Below, piece after piece: positions 8,859 to 16,991 of a stretch of 64,000 nt of DNA; position 1 is the stretch's first letter; the number at the start of each line of letters is the position of its first letter. The notes under the pieces are model-generated. The model searched no databases. It saw nothing but the letters and a program-made list of their open reading frames with translations, and was not told the origin of the DNA. A program made the translations under genes and the position numbers. The stretch lies in contig CAZKBK010000025.1 of assembly GCA_964551035.1 (NCBI GenBank), forward strand, positions 1 through 64,000, written 5' to 3'. This stretch comes from Chryseosolibacter sp964551035. Its GTDB lineage: Bacteria > Bacteroidota > Bacteroidia > Cytophagales > Cyclobacteriaceae.

Positions 8859-9180
8859 TCACGGGCACAGATGCTCTGCCCTTAATTTCTTCCCGATTTC
8901 TGAGATCAGTTCTTGCCTACTCTTTTTCGCCTTTCTGAGAAAGTCCCGCCCGGCAGCCGTTTTTCGGTCAAAATCTCCGCTCCACACGATCATGTCGACC
9001 ATCATCGGCAGCAAAGCAATGCCCCTTTCAGTCAGGCTATACTTGATTCTCGACTTTTTAACATCGTCGGCACCCTTGCGAATAATTCCGGATTCTTCAA
9101 GGCTTCTTAACCTGTCCCCGAGCACGCTGGTCGAGACCCTCTGTAGAAGCCGTGAATGATCCCCTGCTATGGGAATTACC
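8859..9180 (-). pseudogene. remnant of an HxlR-family transcriptional regulator
   Basis: The open frame reading leftward ends with a good HxlR winged-helix C-terminal half: RVSTSVLGDRLRSLEESGII, then KYSLTERGIALLPMMVDMIV and a basic tail. The N-terminal half that should carry the conserved Cys and the GDKW-type helix is absent. Just upstream of RVSTSV another frame reads GSFTASTEG, which fits the family better, so at least one frameshift is likely, followed by stops in all useful frames. The open frame continues to 9386 but overlaps the divergent TlpA gene and reads as noise there. HxlR proteins normally sense redox or electrophile stress. Confidence 0.65.
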
Positions 9181-9341
9181 CTGCGATGACACACGCGGCT
9201 ACAAGTTTCACCAGATTCATCAACGGATAGCCGACCGCAATAAGGCGACAAAAGAATCGTTGTGATCTCACGCGGATGATAGTTCGGAAACCCTATCTTC
9301 GGGTTCCGATCACCGCCATCCTTAATGAAACCATAAACCTC

Positions 9342-10547
9342 ATGATAAGAACCTGCTTTCTTGTTGCCGTGCTTTGCCTTGCGCAATCCGGCTTTGGCCA
9401 GGGTAAAGCCCTGCTAGGGACCAGGGCCCCGGCGATCACATTTGACCATATCATCAACTCCACTCGACCGTCAGCGAGCCTTTCCGACTACAGGGGCAAG
9501 GTGGTCGTGCTGGATTTCTGGGCGACCTGGTGCGGACCCTGTGTGGCTTCCTTGCCGAAGCTGCAATCGCTTCAGGAAAAGTTTGGCGACGCGATCCGCG
9601 TGGTCACCATCTCGAATGAAGGGCAGGATCGACTTGAACGGTTTCTTGAAAAGCGGCCGATGACCCTCCCGGTCGTGCTTGATCGGGATCGTGTGCTCGC
9701 CGGTCATTTCCCGCATCGCATGATTCCGCATACGGTATTAATCGATGGTGAAGGCGTGATCCGAGTTATCGCGAACTCATCGCAAATCAGTGAGTCGGTA
9801 ATCAGGGCGGTGCTGGATGGAAAGCAGGTCGATGTACCCGAAAAGCGTGATGCGATGGACTTTGATCCATCAAAGCCGCTATCCGGAGATGCAAATGCGA
9901 CCTATCAGGTGACACTACGGCCTTATCAGGAAGGCTTGCCCGGTTTTTCGAATCCGCGAGGTGGAGAGCCTTACACGGGTAGAAGGATCATCGCGGTAAA
10001 TCTTGCACTGAAGACGTTATATGAAATTGCCTATCAATTTCCATGGACAACGAGAACAGTGATCACCTCGAAGGATAATTCCGTTTTTGAATGGAGCAGG
10101 GAGAATGCCTGGTGTTTTGAGGTGATCGTGCCCGAGGCCCTGGGAGAAGAGCGTTTTGGGATCATGAGGGAGCAGCTTGATCTCTACTTCGGATATGAAG
10201 CGCAGGTTGAAAGGAGGAACAGCAAAGTCAGGGTATTGAAACGGATCCAGGGCGTTCCGCTGGGGCTGAAAAAGTCAGCCCCGTCAGCGCCAGCATCCTT
10301 CTCATCGTCGGGCAATGGCGTCTCGATGAAGAACATGAACATCCGAACGATCGCGGAATTTCTTGAGGAAAGGCTGAGGATACCGGTTGTGGATGAGACC
10401 GGGCTTACGGAGGGCTACGACGCGGAGATCAAATGGTATAATGAAGACCCGATGCAGATCGTCGACGAACTCAGGGCCATCGGGCTTGAGTTGGTCAACG
10501 CCGAACGGGAGGTTGAGTTCCTGGTGATTGCCGACCGCAACCGGTGA
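9342..10547 (+). CDS. TlpA-like thioredoxin fused to a DUF3738 domain
   Basis: A 401-residue exported protein. The start at 9342 gives a signal peptide ending at SGFGQ. Residues about 25-165 form a TlpA/AhpC-like thioredoxin domain with the active site WATWCGPC and the cis-Pro region HRMIPHTVLID. Residues about 180-400 resemble DUF3738, the soil-associated secreted domain, containing an ISDMNIRTIAEFLE-like segment (here MNMNIRTIAEFLE near residue 330) and a closing AIGLELVNAEREVEFLVI. It is probably a periplasmic thiol-disulfide oxidoreductase; the role of DUF3738 is unknown. It is divergent from the HxlR remnant. Confidence 0.85.
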   Translation: MIRTCFLVAVLCLAQSGFGQGKALLGTRAPAITFDHIINSTRPSASLSDYRGKVVVLDFWATWCGPCVASLPKLQSLQEKFGDAIRVVTISNEGQDRLERFLEKRPMTLPVVLDRDRVLAGHFPHRMIPHTVLIDGEGVIRVIANSSQISESVIRAVLDGKQVDVPEKRDAMDFDPSKPLSGDANATYQVTLRPYQEGLPGFSNPRGGEPYTGRRIIAVNLALKTLYEIAYQFPWTTRTVITSKDNSVFEWSRENAWCFEVIVPEALGEERFGIMREQLDLYFGYEAQVERRNSKVRVLKRIQGVPLGLKKSAPSAPASFSSSGNGVSMKNMNIRTIAEFLEERLRIPVVDETGLTEGYDAEIKWYNEDPMQIVDELRAIGLELVNAEREVEFLVIADRNR

Positions 10548-10697
10548 TGCGGGCAAGGCCGCATGAACCGGCCGGCGTTTGATCTCCTCAGCAACCGGTT
10601 TAAAAATATCCCATCGGATTTTCCGTGCCACTCTTCTTCCCCAATGCTTTATCGGCCTTCAGAAAGCCGTAACTTTAGGGAAAGGAAATCCGACATC

Positions 10698-11081
10698 ATG
10701 AAAGCGTACAAACCAGAAAGCTACAATTCCGTCTCACCCTACTTCGTGGTCGACGGCGCGCAGCAATTCATCGACTTTGTCAAGAACCTTTTCGGAGCCG
10801 AGGAATTGCGAAGGTACGACACCGATGATGGAAAGATCATGCACGACGAGGTGCGCATTGACGATTCCGTCATTATGGTGGGAGACGCAACTGCGGATTA
10901 TCCGGCAAACCAGCACATGATGCACGTCTACGTTCCGAATGTGGATGAGGTCTTCACGAAGGCATTGAGCCTGGGTTGCCGCGCGGTTGAAGCGCCCAAA
11001 TCCCGGGATGGCGACCCGGACCGCCGCGGCATGTTCGCGGACTCCGCCGGAAACATGTGGGCAATAGGGACGCAACTATGA
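10698..11081 (+). CDS. VOC family (PhnB/glyoxalase-like) protein
   Basis: A 127-residue single-copy VOC-fold protein of the PhnB/YdhR-like type: SVSPYFVVDGAQQFIDFVKN, FGAEELRRYDTDDGKIMHDEV, DSVIMVGDAT, HVYVPNVDEVFTKALSLGC, and DRRGMFADSAGNMWAI. These proteins bind metal or hydrophobic ligands and include bleomycin-resistance-like and glyoxalase-like members; the substrate cannot be read from sequence. The ATG at 10698 is chosen over an upstream one because the fold begins immediately after it. It overlaps the next gene by 4 bp (ATGA). Confidence 0.85.
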   Translation: MKAYKPESYNSVSPYFVVDGAQQFIDFVKNLFGAEELRRYDTDDGKIMHDEVRIDDSVIMVGDATADYPANQHMMHVYVPNVDEVFTKALSLGCRAVEAPKSRDGDPDRRGMFADSAGNMWAIGTQL

Positions 11082-11488
11082 CCAAAGTACGCTACCTGGC
11101 AGCGGTAGCCGTGTGGCTGACCGGGTGCGCTACGCCCGGTGACAACATCGACAGCTTTATCGACGTGGGCGTCAAACCGTTCAACGACCGCATTGTGCGC
11201 GCGCATGAAGTGGGCGACACGTGGGTCGACGACCCCCGTGCCATTATCAACACGATGTTCCCGTCGCCTGATCTGACCATCGAGTACCACGTTGAAAAGC
11301 AGCGCACAAATGCCATAACGATCGTCTTTACACGTGAAGGACTTTACGATGACTCCATTGAAGGAGAAAAACGCATCATCGAACTGGTGAAAAGCGACGG
11401 CTTGTGGCAATTCAGGAGCATCCGCCTGGGCTTCAAGTGCAAGCAGGGGAGGGGGCAACAGTATTACAAAGGTACGTTTTGCAGATAG
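11078..11488 (+). CDS. small putative lipoprotein
   Basis: A 136-residue protein with a short signal and lipobox-like AVWLTGCA, followed by a soluble domain of about 115 residues (DSFIDVGVKPFNDRIV, TNAITIVFTREGLYDDSI, GLWQFRSIRLGFKC). I do not recognise a family. It overlaps the VOC gene by ATGA and is therefore probably cotranscribed with it. Confidence 0.65.
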   Translation: MTKVRYLAAVAVWLTGCATPGDNIDSFIDVGVKPFNDRIVRAHEVGDTWVDDPRAIINTMFPSPDLTIEYHVEKQRTNAITIVFTREGLYDDSIEGEKRIIELVKSDGLWQFRSIRLGFKCKQGRGQQYYKGTFCR

Positions 11489-11510
11489 GCCGACCGTTCT
11501 TGCCTTTATT

Positions 11511-11840
11511 TCAGCGCCGTCCCTTCGCCCTGACCACGTCGTCATAGGCGCATTGCAGCGCATCTTTTATCAGCGTTTTCGTCACCTTTTTCAGCACGAA
11601 CGTCGTCCAGCCCTGTAGCCCCCATTTGTTGGGCACGGCGTAGACGGCACCTTTCCCAAAGGTTGCAAATGCAGCCTGGTCTTCCGGCGACAGTTTCAGG
11701 TTTACAGTGGCGCTTTCTTCATGGAGCGTTGCGTAGATGCGTTTGCCCCTTATTTTGAATGCAGATCTTTCAAAATGCGGATGCGCTTCCGTGTCCGGTA
11801 GCGCCAGGGCGAGCGCGCGGAAGGTTTCATGGGTTACCAT
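11511..11840 (-). CDS. MmcQ/YjbR family protein
   Basis: A 109-residue protein of the MmcQ/YjbR fold (CyaY-like): ALALPDTEAHPHFERSAFKI, then GKRIYATLHEE, VNLKLSPEDQAAF, AVPNKWGLQGWTTFVLKKV and a basic C terminus. Family members are described as DNA-binding-like; their physiological role is poorly known. The start at 11840 removes 24 poorly conserved residues. It converges on the lipoprotein gene ending at 11488, with only 22 bp between them. Confidence 0.88.
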   Translation of the reverse strand: MVTHETFRALALALPDTEAHPHFERSAFKIRGKRIYATLHEESATVNLKLSPEDQAAFATFGKGAVYAVPNKWGLQGWTTFVLKKVTKTLIKDALQCAYDDVVRAKGRR

Positions 11841-12000
11841 GAGGTGAAAATAAGGTGGAGCCGGCAGATGAGCGTCCGTCACCGGACAATTTTGTTCAAA
11901 ATAGTACATCATATCCCCGGGAAAGCGGGTTTCCGGCCCGGTCTCGACCTGTTTTCGGTGGCATTGTCATTGTAAAGTCAACCCTGCCAACCTGCATGCT

Positions 12001-14415
12001 ATGTTGTTCAACTACCTCAAGATCGCTTTTCGCTCCCTGTTGAAATTCCGGGGGTACACGGCCATCAACCTGTTGGGCCTGGCTCTGGGGCTCACTGCGG
12101 GAGTCCTCATCATGGTCTACGTGCTGGATGAATTGTCGTATGACACGTTTCACACCCATGCCGACCGCATCTACCGTGTGGAAACGGTTTTCAACGCGGG
12201 CAACGAAGACGGCGGCGGCTCGAACGACGCCAACGGGTGGCCCATCGGGCAGATCCTGCGCACGGAATTTCCTGAAGTGGAGTCGGTATTGTATACCCGC
12301 AACGCCTCCGGGCTGTTGGTGAATTTCGAAGACCGCCGCATCGAGCAACGGCTCCACTATGCGAGTCCCGAGTTCTTCAGCATTTTTTCCTTCCCGCTTG
12401 TGAAAGGAGATCCGGCGACGGCGCTGAATGCGCCCTTTTCCGTCGTTATTACGGAAGAGATGGAGCAAAAGTACTTCGCCGGTCAGGACGCCCTCAACAA
12501 GACCCTTACCCTTGCCGACACCCTGAGCTTTGTCGTCACCGGCGTCCTTGAGGATATTCCGTCCAACTCACACATTCAGCTCGACATGCTCCTCTCGTTT
12601 TCAACCTTCGAAGCGTTGAACCGGAATTTCGGCTATGACACCGGTTGGGGCAACATCAACATGCGAAACTATGTGCTGATGCGGAAAGGTGCCGATGTAA
12701 ATGCCGTGTCGGCAAAGGCGTACAACCTCTATATGGACCGGGTCGGGGAAACCCTGAGGAATTGGGGCATCGAAGCCTACGTGGTGTTTGCCCCCCTGAA
12801 GGGCCTTTACCTTACCACGAAGAGTGGAAACGGGATGGGTCCCGTGGGCAGCAAAGAAAGGCTTTACCTCGTTTCCGGAATTGCCGCGTTCGTCATACTC
12901 CTCGCCTGCATCAACTTCATCAACCTGACCACGGCGCGGTCGGTGTACCGCGCGCGCGAAGTGGGCTTGAGGAAGGTCGTCGGCTCCACGCGTTTCGCGC
13001 TGATCCGCCAGTTTCTAAGTGAATCATTCGTGCTGACTTGCGTCGCGTTGGTGGTGGCCGTGGCGCTGTCAGGCCTGATGCTCCCCCTTTTCAACACCCT
13101 GCTCAACAAGGACTACGGCATGGACGCACTGTTCGATCCCGTTTCCCTTGCCGGCATTGCCGCGCTTGTAGTAGTCGTCAGTTTTCTGTCAGGGTATTAT
13201 CCGGCGCTCGTCCTGTCGGGCATGCGGCCGTCGGAAGTATTGAAAGGGAAATTCCAGGGCGGCACACGCGGCGCTCAGTTGCGGCGCGCCCTGGTCGTGT
13301 TTCAATTTGTTATCTCGGTCGGCCTTGTGTTGGGAACGCTGACCGTGCTGACGCAACTGGACTACATGCAAAAGCAACAACTCGGCTTTGACAAGGACCA
13401 GATCTTCGTGGTGCGGGCCGACCGGTCGCGACCCGGCAGCCCTGACGCCTACGAAACGTTCAAAAATGAAATTGGCAGCCTTGCATCAACGGAAAGGGTA
13501 ACGTTTACCAATGCTCTTCCCGGCAACCGCGGATGGGCGGGGCAGGTTTGTTATCAGGAAGGAAGGGAAGGTGACGGCTCGATCAGCGTGGAGTATATGG
13601 CCGTGGATGAAGATTACATCGCCACGATGGGGCTTCAACTGATAGCGGGTCGGGGGTTTGACAAGAACCACCGCGCCGAATTGCAGGATGGCCTTATCCT
13701 CAATGAGACCGCCGTTACGCAGTTCGGATTTTCTTCTCCGGAGGAAGCCCTGCACAAGCGCATCGATTCACCGTCCAAGCACCCCGCCGGGGTGGTGATC
13801 GGCGTGGTGAAAGACTACCACCGCCTCGGCCTTCAACAGGACATTGGGCCGCTGGTCATGGACTATGCCCCGCAATACGGCTATCTTTATGCAGTCCGTT
13901 ACAACGCAGCGGATACCCGCCAACTCATTGCGGGCATCGAAGAAACCTGGAAGCGCACATTCCCGGGATACGATTTCGACTACTTTTTCCTGGATGAGGA
14001 TTTTGAACGCCAGTACCAGGGTGAACGACGCCTGGCCAGCGTGTTCGGACTGTTCGCCGTGATCACCATCCTCATAGCCGTGATCGGCCTGCTGGGACTT
14101 GTTTCCTTCATGGTGGCCTCCCGCACGAAAGAGATTGGCGTACGCAAAGTGCTCGGCGCCGATACCCTCAATCTCGCGGGATTGTTGTCGCGGGAATTCA
14201 TGATGCTGGTAATCGTGGCCAACATCATCGCGTTTCCCCTCGCCTGGTATTTTTCCGATCAATGGCTGCAGGGTTTTGCGAACCGTGTGGAAGTAAGCCC
14301 GATCCTTTACGTGATCACATTGTCCATTGCATTGTTGACTACGCTGCTCACCATCAGTTTTCAGACCGTAAAAGCGGCGATGGCCGATCCCGTGAAATCC
14401 CTTCGTTATGAATGA
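12001..14415 (+). CDS. double-FtsX ABC transporter permease, copy 1 of a tandem of four
   Basis: An 804-residue inner-membrane permease of the MacB/FtsX type with the Bacteroidota two-module layout. TM1 lies at about residues 20-43, followed by a MacB-type periplasmic domain opening with DTFHTHADRIYRV. A first FtsX block follows near residue 290, with coupling helix AREVGLRKVVGSTR at about 317. After a second periplasmic domain comes a second FtsX block with TKEIGVRKVLGAD near residue 709. The protein ends ADPVKSLRYE. Such permeases need a LolD-like ATPase and usually move lipids, antibiotics or peptides, or act as mechanotransmitters; no ATPase gene is nearby. Confidence 0.9.
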   Translation: MLFNYLKIAFRSLLKFRGYTAINLLGLALGLTAGVLIMVYVLDELSYDTFHTHADRIYRVETVFNAGNEDGGGSNDANGWPIGQILRTEFPEVESVLYTRNASGLLVNFEDRRIEQRLHYASPEFFSIFSFPLVKGDPATALNAPFSVVITEEMEQKYFAGQDALNKTLTLADTLSFVVTGVLEDIPSNSHIQLDMLLSFSTFEALNRNFGYDTGWGNINMRNYVLMRKGADVNAVSAKAYNLYMDRVGETLRNWGIEAYVVFAPLKGLYLTTKSGNGMGPVGSKERLYLVSGIAAFVILLACINFINLTTARSVYRAREVGLRKVVGSTRFALIRQFLSESFVLTCVALVVAVALSGLMLPLFNTLLNKDYGMDALFDPVSLAGIAALVVVVSFLSGYYPALVLSGMRPSEVLKGKFQGGTRGAQLRRALVVFQFVISVGLVLGTLTVLTQLDYMQKQQLGFDKDQIFVVRADRSRPGSPDAYETFKNEIGSLASTERVTFTNALPGNRGWAGQVCYQEGREGDGSISVEYMAVDEDYIATMGLQLIAGRGFDKNHRAELQDGLILNETAVTQFGFSSPEEALHKRIDSPSKHPAGVVIGVVKDYHRLGLQQDIGPLVMDYAPQYGYLYAVRYNAADTRQLIAGIEETWKRTFPGYDFDYFFLDEDFERQYQGERRLASVFGLFAVITILIAVIGLLGLVSFMVASRTKEIGVRKVLGADTLNLAGLLSREFMMLVIVANIIAFPLAWYFSDQWLQGFANRVEVSPILYVITLSIALLTTLLTISFQTVKAAMADPVKSLRYE

Positions 14416-14448
14416 CGCCCACTGTCGGGGCGCCGATATCTTGAACCT

Positions 14449-16863
14449 ATGTTTCAGAACTATTTCAATATTGCACTTCGAACACTCCGTAAACACGGCA
14501 TTCACACCGCCGTTAATGTAGTTGGACTCGCGCTCGGGCTCGCCAGCGTCTTCCTGATTGCCCGCTACATCAGGAGCGAACTTGGCTATGACCGGTTCCA
14601 CCACGATGCGGAGAATCTTTACCGCGTAACCTGGGAGGATGAGAATCCTCAGACCCGCACGCCGCATCCCATGGCCCAGGCGTTGGTGAACGATTTTCCG
14701 GAGGTGGAGCACGCGGTCAGCCTGAGCCCCCTCTGGGCTGCGGGCCTGACGCGCGAAACTCATTCCTTCAGGAACCTGGAACAGGATGAGCGGTTTGACG
14801 AACGCGACATTCTTTCCGTCGACACCACATTTTTCGACGTCTTCGACTTTCCGCTGGTATTGGGCAACCCCGGGACGGCGCTCAAAAAGATCAACGGCAT
14901 CCTTATCTCCGAATCGATGGCCCGGAAGTACTTCGGTGACGAAAACCCGATGGGCAAACAGCTCGCGGTCGACTCCGACGTGCACCTCGCCGAAATCACC
15001 GGCGTCTTTAAAGACGTTCCGCACCAATCACATTTTCATTTCGACTTCCTGGTCTCGTACGTCCGGGAGAAGGCGTTTGACCCCGGAGATCCGTACTTCT
15101 CGTGGAGCGACTTCGGTCACTACAACTATATCCGGCTGAAGCCGGGTACCGACGCCAAAGCCCTGGAAGAAAAGCTTCTCCCATGGGTAAGAAAGTATAT
15201 CGACGTTTCCGAACCCGAGTATGAACAACTCCGGTCATCCGGGTTTGGTTTCCGGTTGCAGCCGGTCACCGACATCCACCTTCACTCGCGCCTGCGCTGG
15301 GAGCTTGAACCCAACGGAAATATCGACTACCTGTATCTCCTTGGCGCGGCGGGCTTACTCACGCTGGTGATCGCTTGCGTGAACTTCATGAACCTCACCA
15401 CGGCAAAGTCCGCCGAGCGCGCCAAAGAAATAGGAGTTCGCAAATCCGTGGGCGCGCAGCGTCACCAACTGGCCATGCAATTTCTTTCGGAGTCGGTGCT
15501 TACGGCGCTGGCGGCCGTCGTCGTGGCGATCATTTTCATTGAACTTGCGTTGCCGTTCTTCAATAACGCCACGGGGATGTCCCATCGTTTCGACTACCTG
15601 ACGGACCTGCCCGTGCTGGCCGCTTTCGGGATGTTTATCGGTGTTGTTTCCGGCCTTTATCCGGCGGCATACCTGTCAAAGATTGGTGCCCACCTTGTAC
15701 TGAAGGGAAAGTTGGTACAATCGCCCAGAGGCTCCGCATTCCGGCATTCGCTGATCGTTTTTCAGTTCTGCATCTCCATGGTACTGATTACGGGGTCGGC
15801 GATCATCTTTAATCAGTTGAAGTTTTTACAGGATAAGCGCCTGGGGTTCCGCAAGGAGGAGGTGATCCTTGTTGCGCTCAAGAATGATGGGGGGATCAGC
15901 AACTTTGAAACCCTTCGGAGCGAGTTGCTGCAGACGGAAGGTATTGTGAGCGTATCGGCGGCGTCCAACGTGCCGGGACGACAATACAACCAACATCCGG
16001 TTTCGGCGCTGGCCGCGCCGCAGCACCGCGTAAGTTGCTCGGAAGCGTTTGTCGACTATGACTTCTTTTCGTCGTTGGACATTGAACTCCACGACGGCCG
16101 CGTCTTTTCACGCGAGTACCCCAGCGACACGGGCGCGGTTTTCGTGCTGAACGAGACCGCCGCAAAGCAACTGTTCTTCGATGAATCGGCGGTAGGGCAG
16201 GAGGTGGTCTGGCACCACGACGAAAGTGACATCAGGGGCACCGTCATCGGCGTGGTGAAAGACTTCCATTTCCAGTCGCTGCACGAGCCGATTCGGCCGC
16301 TGCTGTTCGCCCTTTCTCACGAAGCATTCAACTACATCATCGTTCGCACCGGTACCGAGCACCTCGAGCGCAAGATCGCCGCCATGGAGACCGCGTACAA
16401 GCGCGTTGAGCCGTACTTTGCGTTCGAGTTTTCGTTCCTTGAAGATCAACTCAACGCGCAATACGCTTTCGAGCGCCAGACCGCCGGTATCCTTGCCGCA
16501 TTTTCATTTATCGCCATTGCGATAGCATGCTTTGGATTGTTTGCCATGTCCATGCTTACGTTTCAGCAAAAACTGAAAGAGATTAGTGTCCGCAAGGTAT
16601 TGGGTGCTTCCGGCCTGAATCTGATCGTACTTTTGATCGGAGGATTCACCCGGTTGATTGCGATTTCCGTCCTGCTGGGGGCACCCATCGCCTGGTGGAT
16701 CATGGACAGGTGGCTAGAGAACTTTACCTACCAGGTGACGATTGAACCGCTCGTGTTTCTCGCGTCAGGGTTGGTGCTCCTGGTGATCGCATGGTGCACG
16801 CTCGGGTATTTTACGATCAGGGCGTCGAAGGTAAACCCCGCAGTCATCCTGAAAAATGAATGA
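14449..16863 (+). CDS. double-FtsX ABC transporter permease, copy 2
   Basis: An 804-residue paralogue of the preceding permease, starting 33 bp downstream of it. TM1 is within VNVVGLALGLASVFLIARYI, followed by GYDRFHHDAENLYRV. The first coupling helix is AKEIGVRKSVGAQR and the second LKEISVRKVLGASG, each followed by three predicted membrane spans. It ends VNPAVILKNE, a divergence from the usual SLRYE tail. Substrate unknown; no partner ATPase in the window. Cotranscription with copy 1 is likely from the short spacing. Confidence 0.9.
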   Translation: MFQNYFNIALRTLRKHGIHTAVNVVGLALGLASVFLIARYIRSELGYDRFHHDAENLYRVTWEDENPQTRTPHPMAQALVNDFPEVEHAVSLSPLWAAGLTRETHSFRNLEQDERFDERDILSVDTTFFDVFDFPLVLGNPGTALKKINGILISESMARKYFGDENPMGKQLAVDSDVHLAEITGVFKDVPHQSHFHFDFLVSYVREKAFDPGDPYFSWSDFGHYNYIRLKPGTDAKALEEKLLPWVRKYIDVSEPEYEQLRSSGFGFRLQPVTDIHLHSRLRWELEPNGNIDYLYLLGAAGLLTLVIACVNFMNLTTAKSAERAKEIGVRKSVGAQRHQLAMQFLSESVLTALAAVVVAIIFIELALPFFNNATGMSHRFDYLTDLPVLAAFGMFIGVVSGLYPAAYLSKIGAHLVLKGKLVQSPRGSAFRHSLIVFQFCISMVLITGSAIIFNQLKFLQDKRLGFRKEEVILVALKNDGGISNFETLRSELLQTEGIVSVSAASNVPGRQYNQHPVSALAAPQHRVSCSEAFVDYDFFSSLDIELHDGRVFSREYPSDTGAVFVLNETAAKQLFFDESAVGQEVVWHHDESDIRGTVIGVVKDFHFQSLHEPIRPLLFALSHEAFNYIIVRTGTEHLERKIAAMETAYKRVEPYFAFEFSFLEDQLNAQYAFERQTAGILAAFSFIAIAIACFGLFAMSMLTFQQKLKEISVRKVLGASGLNLIVLLIGGFTRLIAISVLLGAPIAWWIMDRWLENFTYQVTIEPLVFLASGLVLLVIAWCTLGYFTIRASKVNPAVILKNE

Positions 16864-16991
16864 CCGCTACGTGTCATTCATCCGACGGTTGACGCCGAAA
16901 ATGCAGCGGTTGAAGGCAATGTAATTTGTCCGCCCGGCGGACTGAAGGATATTACGGGACGATAGGTCCTATTTAAAACAACCGTTAGATC

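Noticed and set aside
13768..15027. A 419-codon leftward frame across the junction of two permeases
   Set aside because: It spans two genes and their gap on the other strand and shows no protein features.
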